From NCBI GenBank assembly GCA_017962445.1, contig JAGCVI010000022.1:1-64000 (forward strand): a stretch of 64,000 nucleotides of DNA, written 5' to 3'. The notes below the pieces were generated by a model, which searched no databases, had not been told where the DNA came from, and saw only the letters and a program-made list of their open reading frames with translations. Made by a program: the position numbers and the translations under genes. Source of the DNA: Bacteroidales bacterium (GTDB lineage: Bacteria; Bacteroidota; Bacteroidia; Bacteroidales; P3). Positions 18,421 to 26,883 of the stretch are shown here, piece by piece; position 1 is the stretch's first letter; each line of letters begins with the position of its first letter.

Positions 18421-20163
18421 ATGAAAGAAAACAGCGAAATGCAAAGCAATCAGCCTGTCCGCGATGCGGCGAAGGAAGAGAATGCAGCTCCCGTTAAGAA
18501 TTTCTTGGAGGAGATTATTGAGGATGGTTTGAACGAAGGTAAGTACAAGTCGATTTTGACCCGCTTTCCTCCCGAACCCAATGGCTACCTGCATATCGGC
18601 CATGCCAAGTCTATTTGCCTTAATTTCGGTCTAGCCAAGAAATACGGCGGCAAGACCAACCTGCGTTTTGACGACACGAACCCCGTCAAGGAGGATACTG
18701 AATATGTAGACTCCATCCAGAACGACATCCGCTGGCTGGGCTTCGAATGGGCTGGTGTGCACTATGCTTCTGACTATTTCGACCAGCTATATGAATGGGC
18801 CATCGTGCTGATTAATAAAGGGCTTGCCTATGTCGACGACCAGACTCTCGAGCAGATCCGCGAGAACCGTGGCACTGTGACTCAGCCTGGCAAGAACAGC
18901 CCCTACCGCGACCGCTCGGTCGAGGAAAACCTTGACCTTTTCGCTCGCATGAAGGCTGGCGAGTTCCCCGACGGCAGCAAGGTCCTCAGGGCCAAAATCG
19001 ACATGGCTCATCCTAACATGATGTTCCGCGACCCCATTATGTACCGCATCCTTCACGCTCACCATCACCGCACCGGCGACAAGTGGTGCATCTACCCGAT
19101 GTACGACTACGCCCACGGCCAGAGCGACTCGATTGAGAACATCACGCACTCCATCTGTACTCTAGAGTTCGACATACACCGTCCTCTCTACGACTGGTTC
19201 ATCGAGAAACTCGGCATCTGGCCAAGCCATCAGTATGAATTTGCTCGTTTGAATATCGACTATACTGTCATGTCGAAACGCAAACTGCTGCAACTTGTCA
19301 AGGAAGGCCACGTCAGCGGTTGGGACGACCCGCGCATGCCCACCATCTGCGGCTTCCGTCGCAGGGGTTACACTCCCGAGTCGATACGCAGCTTCTGCGA
19401 ACGTATCGGTGTCGCCAAGCGCGACAACGTGATTAGCTATTCTCTGCTCGAATTCTCGTTGCGCGAGCATTTGAACAAGGTGGCACAACGCCGTATGGCT
19501 GTGCTCAACCCCGTCAAGGTCGTGATTGACAACTACCCCGAGGGGCAGACCGAGATGCTGCGCGCTGTCAACAACCCCGAGAACGAGGCCGACGGAACAC
19601 GCGAGGTGCCGTTCGGAAGGGAATTGTGGATCGAACGCGACGACTTCATGGAGAATCCTCCTAAGAAATACTTCCGCCTCTCTCCCGGCACTGAGGTGAG
19701 ACTCCGCTATGCTTACTTTGTCACCTGCCAGAGCGTCGAGAAGGATGCTGATGGCAACATCGTCTGCATCCACTGCACCTACGACCCCGCTACCCGTGGC
19801 GGTGACTCGCCCGATGGACGCAAGGTCAAGGGCACTATCCACTGGGTGTCGGCGGCTCATGCCGTGGATGCCGAGGTGAGAATGTTCGACCGCCTCTTCG
19901 CTGTCGAATCGCCCGACGAGGCTCCCGAGGGCGGCACGTTCCTCGACAACCTCAATCCCGACTCCCTGCATGTGCTGCATGGCTGCAAGATTGAACCCTG
20001 TATTCTCGACGACATCAAGGAACCCTACTTCGAGAACGGTGTGCCGGCTCCACGCCGCTTCCAGTTCGAGCGTCTCGGCTATTTCTGCACAGACCCCGAC
20101 GGCAGCGTTGAAAAGCCTGTCTTCAACCGCTCCTGTGCTTTGAAGGATTCCTTCAAGGTCTGA
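18421..20163 (+). CDS. glnS: Glutaminyl-tRNA synthetase
   Basis: A 580-residue class I aminoacyl-tRNA synthetase that charges tRNA-Gln with glutamine. The HIGH signature is in [15 protein letters not shown] (His58-His61) and the KMSKS signature is the variant VMSKRKL near residue 283. The GlnRS-specific catalytic domain ([18 protein letters not shown]) and the C-terminal anticodon-binding beta barrels (from VIDNYPEG through [11 protein letters not shown]) are complete. An N-terminal tail of about 40 residues precedes the catalytic core. It has its own promoter upstream and stands before the membrane glycosyltransferase gene. Confidence 0.97.
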   Translation: MKENSEMQSNQPVRDAAKEENAAPVKNFLEEIIEDGLNEGKYKSILTRFPPEPNGYLHIGHAKSICLNFGLAKKYGGKTNLRFDDTNPVKEDTEYVDSIQNDIRWLGFEWAGVHYASDYFDQLYEWAIVLINKGLAYVDDQTLEQIRENRGTVTQPGKNSPYRDRSVEENLDLFARMKAGEFPDGSKVLRAKIDMAHPNMMFRDPIMYRILHAHHHRTGDKWCIYPMYDYAHGQSDSIENITHSICTLEFDIHRPLYDWFIEKLGIWPSHQYEFARLNIDYTVMSKRKLLQLVKEGHVSGWDDPRMPTICGFRRRGYTPESIRSFCERIGVAKRDNVISYSLLEFSLREHLNKVAQRRMAVLNPVKVVIDNYPEGQTEMLRAVNNPENEADGTREVPFGRELWIERDDFMENPPKKYFRLSPGTEVRLRYAYFVTCQSVEKDADGNIVCIHCTYDPATRGGDSPDGRKVKGTIHWVSAAHAVDAEVRMFDRLFAVESPDEAPEGGTFLDNLNPDSLHVLHGCKIEPCILDDIKEPYFENGVPAPRRFQFERLGYFCTDPDGSVEKPVFNRSCALKDSFKV

Positions 20164-20221
20164 AAGATTTTGTTCGAGAGTGTAACATCTTTTGAAAAAC
20201 CTTAACCCCTCAAACCATAAT

Positions 20222-21802
20222 ATGAAACGCCAGACAAGTTTGTATTTCATCGTTATCGGAGCATTCTTGCTGTTCATCTCTAGCGGCTTCCTCTCAGAGG
20301 GGCTCTCGCATACGGGAATGGACAATGCCGTGGTGGCTCAGCGTATGTCGGAAGGCTTCGAGGGCTTCTGGCTGCCGTCGATATCGTCGCCCGGCAACCC
20401 TGACCGCTCCAACTATCTGCCGCTAGGCTATTGGATAGAGAGCCAATGGTATAAACTTTTCGGCAGCGACTCCTTTATGGCCGAGAAAGTCTATTCGGTG
20501 CTGACTTACATTATCATTGCTTTGCTGATGATTTGGATATGGACCCTGATAGGTCAGTCGAAACGCACCGGATGGCTTCCCATGTTCTGCTGGATAACGA
20601 TACCTATTGTGTCGTGGTCGGCGACGAACAACCTGCTGGAGAGCACAATGACAATCTTCATCTTGCTGTCGGTTGCGTTCCTTCTCAAGTCGGTGCGGGC
20701 ATCGTTTGTGGCGCAGTCGCGTCTGGCATTGGGCAAGAAGACGGGGCCGTATAAGCTCAGCAGGACGGCATGGATCGTGATTGCCGCTTTTATGATGGAG
20801 CTTGCTTTTATGGTTAAGGGCTTCATGGGTCTGTTCCCTGTTTTCTTCCCGATACTCTACTGGCTTATTGTGCGCAGGGAGAGGGTGCTGTTTCCTGTTT
20901 TCTCGACGGGCGTGATACTTGTCGTCTGGATGGTGAGCTTCTTCATCGTCATCCTTTTCTCCCCCGAGACCTACAATCACCTCTTCAACTATCTGCACCA
21001 CCAGATGATTGGCGGCGTGTTGCATGTACAGACGGTGTCGTCGCACTTCTATATTCTTTATGTGCTTGTGCTTCAGAGTATAATTCCAGTGGCTATTGCT
21101 TTGCTGCTCAGCTTGATAAGACTAAAGAACCGTCCCTTCACCAACCATATGTTCTTCTGGCGCAACAAAAAGAAAGTCACTGCTGAACAGGCTATGACGT
21201 CGCGGTGGGGCTGGTTTTTCTTTGCCCTCGGCATGTCGGGCATCCTGCCTTTGATGCTGGGCCTTAAACAGCAGGACTTCTACATTGTGCCGTCGCTGCC
21301 TCTGTTCGCCATCGCGCTGGGCTGTTTCATATACAACACCATATCCGATTGGCTGGAGAGTGATAACAAGGTGGCTAGCCGTGTGCTCGTAGCATTGGCC
21401 GTGGTGATCTTCGGCTCGGGTCTGCTGCTCAACATCAACAGCATCAACAAGGTTAACAGCAATCAAACCCTCCTGAGCGACATGAGACTGATACTGCCCT
21501 ACATCGAAAAGGGCAGTACAATCTCGGTGAGCAACGAGGTGATGTCGGAACCCGAGGTGGCGGAGTACTTCTACCGTTACAAGAAGATTGGCTTCGAGAC
21601 TGGTACTCAGCATGAGTTCCTCCTGTCTAAATACGGCAACATCAAACAGCAGGTCGACGACATGCAGTACATGCCCATGGAGATACCGACGAAACAATAT
21701 AAGTTGTATAAATTGGAGAAGATTGAAGAAGAGAACAACGAAGCGGATAGCGAATTGATAAATGAGATTGAAAATGAAGATGAGAATGAAAATGAAGAAT
21801 AA
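20222..21802 (+). CDS. ArnT/PMT-like membrane glycosyltransferase
   Basis: A membrane protein of about 526 residues with eleven or more hydrophobic segments, resembling the ArnT/dolichyl-phosphate-mannose mannosyltransferase superfamily that transfers sugars from lipid carriers on the outer side of the inner membrane. The first loop has the expected acidic motif HTGMDNAVVAQRM (where ArnT-like proteins have an Asp-Glu pair), followed by SNYLPLGYWIESQWYKLFG. The C-terminal soluble part ends in a very acidic Glu/Asn-rich tail. The ATG at 20222 is chosen over a TTG at 20192 because it directly precedes the first membrane helix. Its end overlaps the next lipoprotein gene by 11 bases. Confidence 0.72.
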   Translation: MKRQTSLYFIVIGAFLLFISSGFLSEGLSHTGMDNAVVAQRMSEGFEGFWLPSISSPGNPDRSNYLPLGYWIESQWYKLFGSDSFMAEKVYSVLTYIIIALLMIWIWTLIGQSKRTGWLPMFCWITIPIVSWSATNNLLESTMTIFILLSVAFLLKSVRASFVAQSRLALGKKTGPYKLSRTAWIVIAAFMMELAFMVKGFMGLFPVFFPILYWLIVRRERVLFPVFSTGVILVVWMVSFFIVILFSPETYNHLFNYLHHQMIGGVLHVQTVSSHFYILYVLVLQSIIPVAIALLLSLIRLKNRPFTNHMFFWRNKKKVTAEQAMTSRWGWFFFALGMSGILPLMLGLKQQDFYIVPSLPLFAIALGCFIYNTISDWLESDNKVASRVLVALAVVIFGSGLLLNINSINKVNSNQTLLSDMRLILPYIEKGSTISVSNEVMSEPEVAEYFYRYKKIGFETGTQHEFLLSKYGNIKQQVDDMQYMPMEIPTKQYKLYKLEKIEEENNEADSELINEIENEDENENEE

Positions 21803-22250
21803 GAGTATATTGGCAATTGCACTTGTGATGCTGTTTTGCGCTTGTGGCTCGGACAAGGGCTACAAGGCTGGCGATTTCTATGACGAGGGTGGGGTGGAGG
21901 CCGTGGTTGTCACTGCCGATTCGACCGGCGTTGCGACTATGCTGATGTCTGTGGCTGAAGCCAAGGATATCGATGCCGACTCAGCCAAGCTCTGGGCATC
22001 GTCGCTGGGCGAAGGTTGGACACTTCCGACAAGTGAAGAAATGAATCTGCTCTACCGCAACCGTTCCTACATCAACGAAACGCTCGAAGGCAAGAAACTG
22101 CCTACGCTATTTGGACTCAACACTTACTACTGGACTTCGACACCTTGCTCAGAATCGCATGTCAATGCCCGCGGTCCTGACGGCATCAAATGCTATCTGG
22201 CTTCCGGCCATTCGGCCTGTTACCGTGCCCGTGCCGTGAAAAAACTTTAA
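21792..22250 (+). CDS. Lipoprotein with DUF1566-like domain
   Basis: A lipoprotein of 152 residues. MKNKSILAIALVMLFCACGS is a lipoprotein signal with Cys about residue 18, which is why the start at 21792 is chosen over earlier in-frame ATGs. The body shows the DUF1566/major-paralogous-domain pattern: AKLWASSLGEGWTLPTSEEM, YYWTSTPCSES and the closing CYRARAVKKL. Such domains are common in secreted Bacteroidota proteins and their function is not known. The start lies inside the end of the glycosyltransferase gene (11-base overlap). Confidence 0.75.
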   Translation: MKNKSILAIALVMLFCACGSDKGYKAGDFYDEGGVEAVVVTADSTGVATMLMSVAEAKDIDADSAKLWASSLGEGWTLPTSEEMNLLYRNRSYINETLEGKKLPTLFGLNTYYWTSTPCSESHVNARGPDGIKCYLASGHSACYRARAVKKL

Positions 22251-22331
22251 AAATACAAAAGGAAAACAAACCCCTATCAACATATAAAAAGAAAACCTAT
22301 CAACAGAAAACAATTCAAACTTACCTGACAG

Positions 22332-24851
22332 ATGAAGATATCTTACAACTGGCTAAAAGATTACGTAAACACATCGTTGAATCCTGATGAACTGGACAAC
22401 CTTCTGACTTTCTCAGGCCTTGAAATCGAAGGCGTGGAGAAGGTGGAAACCATAAAAGGTGGCTTGGAGCATGTCGTCATTGCCAAGGTGCTGACATGTG
22501 AGCCGCATCCCGATTCCGACCATCTGCATCTTACCACCGTCGATGTGGGTAAAGGCGAGCCGCTTCACATCGTCTGTGGAGCCCCCAATGTGGCTGCCGG
22601 ACAGAAGGTGGTCTGTGCCCAGATTGGAACAAAGATCTGGAGCTCCGACACTGAATATCATGAAATCAAGAAAGGCAAGCTGCGTGGCGCTGTCAGCGAG
22701 GGTATGCTCTGCGCCGAGGACGAGCTGCAGCTTGGCAACAGTCACGATGGCATCATGGTGCTTCCCGACGACGCCCCTGTCGGAATGCCGGCACGCGACT
22801 ATTTCAACGTCAAGGACGACTACACTCTCGAGGTGGCTATCACTGCCAACCGCTCCGACGCAACATCTCACATCGGTGTAGCCCGCGACGTGGTGGCGGT
22901 GCTCAACACCCGCAAGACCGCCGAAGGCAATGACGGCGACCGCGTGGCTATAAAATGGCCTGAGGTCGATAACAGCCTGACGGTGAACCAGCACCCCGCT
23001 GTTACAGGTGCCCAGCCTATCAAGGTTACCGTCGAGGAGCCTGAATTGTGCCCTCGATACAGCGGTTTGACTATTAGGAATGTGCATGTCCAGGAGTCGC
23101 CCGACTGGCTGAAAGACAAGCTCCGTACCATCGGCTTGCGTCCAATCAACAACATAGTCGATATTACCAATTTCATACTTATGGAAGTCGGTCAGCCGCT
23201 GCACGCCTTCGATGCCGACATGATTGAGGGCGGACATGTGGTGGTGCGCCGTCTGCCGCAGGACACGCCGTTCGTCACCCTTGACGGTGTGGAGCGCAAA
23301 CTCGACAACCGCGACCTGATGATATGCAATGAAAAAGAGGGCATGTGCATCGCCGGCGTTTTTGGCGGCGAGAAGTCGGGTGTCACCATGCAGACTCACA
23401 ATGTCTTCATCGAGAGTGCATACTTCAATCCGGTCAGCATCCGCAAGACGTCGAAACGTCACGGTCTTAAGACTGACGCCTCGTTCCGCTACGAGCGTGG
23501 CTGTGACCCGAACATCACGCTTTGGGCTGTACGCCGTGCAGCCAAGCTGATTCAGGAATTGGCTGGTGGCGAGGTCTGCGGCGACATAGTGGACATCTAT
23601 CCCAAACCAATCGAAAAGGCTCAGGTCGACATCAATTTCAAGCGTGTCGCCGACCTTATCGGCAAAGAGATTCCGCTGCCTGTGATACGCACTGCGCTCA
23701 CCTCGCTCGACATCGAGATTGCCGCCGAGGACAGCGAAGGCATGAAGCTTCTCATACCCACATGCAAGGTCGACGTGTACCGTGAATGCGATGTCGTCGA
23801 GGAAATCATGCGTATCTATGGCTACAACAACATTGAATTCGACGAACGTCTGAACAGCTGCCTCGCATACGGCACCAAGCCCAACCCGCAGAAGCTGAAA
23901 AACATCGCTTCTGATTACCTTACCTGCAACGGCTTCAACGAGATAATGAACAACTCGCTGACCAAGAGCGGATACTACGAGGGTAATGCAGACTTCCCGC
24001 TGGAACATTGTGTGACGATAATCAATCCTCTGTCGAAAGAGCTCAACGTGATGCGCCAGACCCTGTTGTATGGCGGCTTGGAATGCATCGTCAGCAATAT
24101 GAACCACAAGATTTTCGACCAGAAAATATATGAGTTTGGCCGTAGCTATGTGAAGAACGCCGTTCCGGAAGGTGACGATGCCGCCTCGCTGTCGGTTACC
24201 AAACGCTATAGCGAGACACAGCATCTGACCTTATTTATGACCGGAATGATGCAAGGCGAGAGCTGGCGCGCCAAGACAACTCCTGTCGACTTCTTCGACG
24301 CCAAGGCGCTGCTGGTGAATATCCTTAACAGGCTCCGTGTGCCGATGGGCCGTTTGCAGGCCGTGCCGGCAACAGAGCATTTCCTGGCAGAAGGTCTGTC
24401 ATATCAGTTCAAGGATAACAAAAAGCAGATAGCCGTTGTGGGCCGTATCAGCCGCGAAACGTTGAAGCGCATGGACTGCAAGCAAGAGGTCATATACGCC
24501 GACATCGACTGGGATCTGTTGCTTAAATCCATCCCGACAAAGGATGTCACCTTCAGCGAGATTGCCAAGTTCCCCGAGGTGCGTCGCGATTTGGCGCTGG
24601 TGCTCGATAACGCTATTACCTTCGCCCAGATCGAGGAGGTGGCACGCAACACCGAGAAGAAGCTCTTGAAGCGCGTTTCGCTGTTCGATGTCTATCAGGG
24701 CAAGGGTATAGCCGATGGCTTTAAATCGTATGCTGTCAGTTTCATACTGCAGGATGCCGACCGCACCCTCAACGACAAGCAGATTGAAGCCGTCATGGCC
24801 AAGTTGCAGAAAAACTTCGAAACCCAACTCGGAGCAAAAATACGTGTGTAA
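22332..24851 (+). CDS. pheT: Phenylalanyl-tRNA synthetase beta subunit
   Basis: An 839-residue PheRS beta subunit; with the alpha subunit (not in this window) it charges tRNA-Phe. Domains in order: N-terminal tRNA-binding EMAP-like domain (VVIAKVLTCEPHPDSDHLHL, residues about 40-155), the B3/B4 editing domain (NNIVDITNFILMEVGQPLHAFD), the B5 domain (about 410-480), the core-like domain, and the C-terminal FDX-ACB anticodon-binding domain (FPEVRRDLALVLDN to the end). Length is typical of the bacterial subunit. It is separated from the preceding lipoprotein gene by 80 bases with two copies of a CCTATCAACA motif. Confidence 0.97.
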   Translation: MKISYNWLKDYVNTSLNPDELDNLLTFSGLEIEGVEKVETIKGGLEHVVIAKVLTCEPHPDSDHLHLTTVDVGKGEPLHIVCGAPNVAAGQKVVCAQIGTKIWSSDTEYHEIKKGKLRGAVSEGMLCAEDELQLGNSHDGIMVLPDDAPVGMPARDYFNVKDDYTLEVAITANRSDATSHIGVARDVVAVLNTRKTAEGNDGDRVAIKWPEVDNSLTVNQHPAVTGAQPIKVTVEEPELCPRYSGLTIRNVHVQESPDWLKDKLRTIGLRPINNIVDITNFILMEVGQPLHAFDADMIEGGHVVVRRLPQDTPFVTLDGVERKLDNRDLMICNEKEGMCIAGVFGGEKSGVTMQTHNVFIESAYFNPVSIRKTSKRHGLKTDASFRYERGCDPNITLWAVRRAAKLIQELAGGEVCGDIVDIYPKPIEKAQVDINFKRVADLIGKEIPLPVIRTALTSLDIEIAAEDSEGMKLLIPTCKVDVYRECDVVEEIMRIYGYNNIEFDERLNSCLAYGTKPNPQKLKNIASDYLTCNGFNEIMNNSLTKSGYYEGNADFPLEHCVTIINPLSKELNVMRQTLLYGGLECIVSNMNHKIFDQKIYEFGRSYVKNAVPEGDDAASLSVTKRYSETQHLTLFMTGMMQGESWRAKTTPVDFFDAKALLVNILNRLRVPMGRLQAVPATEHFLAEGLSYQFKDNKKQIAVVGRISRETLKRMDCKQEVIYADIDWDLLLKSIPTKDVTFSEIAKFPEVRRDLALVLDNAITFAQIEEVARNTEKKLLKRVSLFDVYQGKGIADGFKSYAVSFILQDADRTLNDKQIEAVMAKLQKNFETQLGAKIRV

Positions 24852-24889
24852 CGAATGCAGACAGAGCGCCTGCGGAAACAAAAGAGACA

Positions 24890-25303
24890 GTGGGACTGGA
24901 AAAATACGACATCAAGATATTGTTGGCATTGACCAAGTGCATAGCCGGACGCAAGGATTTCTTTCGCTGGCTTATGGACAATGGCTACCCGGAGCTGGCG
25001 GCGTTCTCGAACGCCATCAGAGGCGATGTCGAAGCCATGAAGTGGCTGTTCCAGCACAACAAGGAGTGGCTTGCCATCCTGTCGAACGCCATTGACGGCG
25101 AGGACAAGGCACGCGTCTGGATAGGCAGGGCCACACACAAGTGCAACCTAATGTTTGCTTTGGCATGCCGCGAAGATGTCGATGCCATAAAATGGTTGAG
25201 AGACAATAACCTGCAAGTGTTCCTGATGATGGCAAAAGAAGTCGCCACTGTGCTCGACACCCAGGCACTCGAAAACAAAGGCCCGTATGTATTGCATTTT
25301 TAA
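24890..25303 (+). CDS. Small helical protein, unknown function
   Basis: A 137-residue protein with no recognised family. It begins at a GTG codon 38 bases after pheT. The sequence shows an internal repeat: DVEAMKWLFQHNKEWLAILSNAI near residue 45 is echoed by DVDAIKWLRDNNLQVFLMMAKEV near 98, with a related unit before them. This looks like a helical-repeat protein of the ankyrin or HEAT kind. No signal peptide or membrane segment. Likely co-transcribed with pheT. Confidence 0.62.
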   Translation: MGLEKYDIKILLALTKCIAGRKDFFRWLMDNGYPELAAFSNAIRGDVEAMKWLFQHNKEWLAILSNAIDGEDKARVWIGRATHKCNLMFALACREDVDAIKWLRDNNLQVFLMMAKEVATVLDTQALENKGPYVLHF

Positions 25304-25404
25304 ACCGTAAGTAAACTACTAAAACAAATTGACTGTTTCATTTCAAGAACCCCTAAAATTCTAATACTATACAACCCGTTAAACCATAAAACTAAATCAA
25401 TCTA

Positions 25405-26418
25405 ATGGAAGAGAACGCAACAAATTTTGAAGCCCCAAAAGCCAAACGTCCGCGTATACGTAGAGAAAGTAGCGGCTCGGAAAAGGTATTCAAGGTCCGT
25501 CCTGTTGGCGAAGAAGAGAGTACATGGCATTCCGACGGCGAATTCGGTGCTGCCAATGGAAATGTCAGGAGGGTATACAACAAGAAAAAGAAGAATAACA
25601 AAAAGAAAAAGGACAAATCAAAGATCCTGAAAGGGATGGAAGAGCTCATACCTAACAAAATCAAACGCCGTAAACGTCGTCAGTCTCCTCCTGAACCGAA
25701 GTACGACGGCACCACACGCCTCAACAAATACATATCGAATGCAGGTATCTGTTCGCGACGCGATGCCGACAAGCTTATACAGGCAGGAGCCGTGATGGTC
25801 AATGGCCAGGTCGTAACCACGATGGGTTACAAGGTTATGGAAGGCGACGTGGTGTCGTATGGCGGCGAGATACTGCGCAGCGAGCCCAAGCGTTATTTCC
25901 TGCTCAACAAGCCCAAAGGCTACATCACCACCCTCGATGACCCGCAGGATCGCGACACCGTGATGCTTTTTGTGCAGGACTGCTGCAAGGAACGCATATA
26001 TCCTGTCGGCCGTCTTGACCGCAACACCACAGGTCTGCTGCTTTTCACCAACGATGGTGAGATGGCACGACGACTGACACATCCTTCCACTCGCGTCTAC
26101 AAGATTTACATGGTGGAATGCGACCGCCCTGTTTCGCGTGAGGATATGGCCCAGATGATTGATGGCGTTGAACTCGAGGATGGCTTCTTTGCTGCCGACG
26201 ACGTCCAGTACCAGATTAACAGTAATGACAAACGACTGGTGGGCGTGTCAATCCATTCGGGACGCAACCGCATCGTGCGTCGTCTATTCGAGTATTTCGG
26301 CTATGAGGTCGTCAAGCTTGACCGCACCGTTTTTGCTGGTCTGACCAAGAAAGACCTTCCTCGCGGTCATGTTCGCGAACTCACCCAGCGCGAGATCAAC
26401 TATCTTATGATGATATAA
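25405..26418 (+). CDS. RsuA/RluB-type 23S or 16S rRNA pseudouridine synthase
   Basis: A 337-residue pseudouridine synthase. Residues 1 to about 105 form a very basic, low-complexity tail (many Lys and Arg runs) typical of Bacteroidota versions and probably binding RNA. An S4 domain follows (LNKYISNAGICSRRDADKLI to GYKV), then the catalytic domain with YPVGRLDRNTTGLLLFTND, in which the Asp of GRLD is the nucleophile. LVGVSIHSGRNRIVRRLFE is the second conserved block. It belongs to the RsuA/RluB/E/F group; the exact rRNA position cannot be assigned. Confidence 0.93.
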   Translation: MEENATNFEAPKAKRPRIRRESSGSEKVFKVRPVGEEESTWHSDGEFGAANGNVRRVYNKKKKNNKKKKDKSKILKGMEELIPNKIKRRKRRQSPPEPKYDGTTRLNKYISNAGICSRRDADKLIQAGAVMVNGQVVTTMGYKVMEGDVVSYGGEILRSEPKRYFLLNKPKGYITTLDDPQDRDTVMLFVQDCCKERIYPVGRLDRNTTGLLLFTNDGEMARRLTHPSTRVYKIYMVECDRPVSREDMAQMIDGVELEDGFFAADDVQYQINSNDKRLVGVSIHSGRNRIVRRLFEYFGYEVVKLDRTVFAGLTKKDLPRGHVRELTQREINYLMMI

Positions 26419-26440
26419 CAATGTAATAATATAAAAAGTT

Positions 26441-26476
26441 ACGGAGGATATTCCTAAGGAATGTCCTCCGTTTTAA
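26441..26476 (+). terminator. Rho-independent terminator after the pseudouridine synthase gene
   Basis: A 14-bp stem (26441-26454 with 26459-26472, one wobble) with loop TAAG-type centre, followed by a T-rich tail beginning at 26471. Confidence 0.82.
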
Positions 26477-26500
26477 TTTAAAAAACACAAACCCATTGTC

Positions 26501-26600
26501 CCCATCCTCAGCCCTGCAAGGGCGCCAGATCTTAGCCGTGGGTTATCACCCACGGTATACGTGATCCCCACCCCATTAGAGCCCCAGCGGGGCGACACAT
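26501..26600. repeat. Bacteroidota-type intergenic hairpin element
   Basis: Three short GC-rich hairpins in a row: GCCCTGCAAGGGC at 26511-26523, CCGTGGGTTATCACCCACGG at 26536-26555 and GCCCCAGCGGGGC at 26581-26593. This arrangement resembles dispersed noncoding repeats often seen between genes in Bacteroidales; only one copy was noticed here. It separates core genes from the CRISPR locus. Confidence 0.55.
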
Positions 26601-26735
26601 ATCAACAAAAAATTAGGGTACAAAAGCCTGAGGCTTGCGCAGAGGTGCCCTGTCCATTCTTCTACCCAATCAATAGTTTAGCTGTTTTATATTGCAATAT
26701 TTTGAAATAAAAGTTTTCATACCAGTTTTTCTTCG

Positions 26736-26743
26736 TACCTTTG
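26736..26743 (+). promoter_or_regulatory. Candidate cas9 operon promoter (-7 element)
   Basis: TACCTTTG matches TAnnTTTG on the plus strand, 141 bases before the cas9 start. No good TTTG is found 19 bp upstream (TTTT or GTTT instead), so strength is uncertain. A transcript from here would contain the full complement of the tracrRNA. Confidence 0.45.
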
Positions 26744-26756
26744 CACCATCGAAACG

Positions 26757-26837
26757 CAAAAAAATAAAACCCACGTAATCGCGGGTTTCAAGAAAACTCT
26801 TCGGCTTATAGCCTTATTGTGAAAAGCTCGAAAAGTG
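26757..26837 (-). ncRNA. tracrRNA of the type II-C system
   Basis: Read on the minus strand. The 5' part (complement of 26816-26835) pairs with the first 20 bases of the minus-strand array repeat (which begins GTTGTGAATTGCTTG): 16 Watson-Crick pairs, 2 wobbles and a central U-U/U-U mismatch. Next comes a small hairpin GGCTATAAGCC (complement of 26803-26813), then a terminator hairpin AACCCGCG-ATTA-CGTGGGTT and a run of seven T (complement of 26758-26764). A -7 element TATCTTTG (complement of 26841-26848) places the start right at the anti-repeat. Length about 80 nt. Size, structure and position next to cas9 all fit a tracrRNA. Confidence 0.85.
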
Positions 26838-26840
26838 ATG

Positions 26841-26848
26841 CAAAGATA
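26841..26848 (-). promoter_or_regulatory. tracrRNA promoter (-7 element)
   Basis: TATCTTTG on the minus strand matches TAnnTTTG and would start transcription a few bases before the anti-repeat. No TTTG at the ideal -33 distance was seen. Confidence 0.6.
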
Positions 26849-26883
26849 CAAACAAATTTTGAATTGGGGAAAAATTTTTCAAT

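Noticed and set aside
22413..24224. A 603-codon minus-strand frame opposite pheT
   Set aside because: Lies wholly within a well-supported gene on the other strand, and its length follows from codon bias of pheT.
26816..26835. Plus-strand RNA from this segment as the tracrRNA
   Set aside because: The plus-strand copy has the same sense as the crRNA repeat, and the T-run terminator is only on the minus strand.
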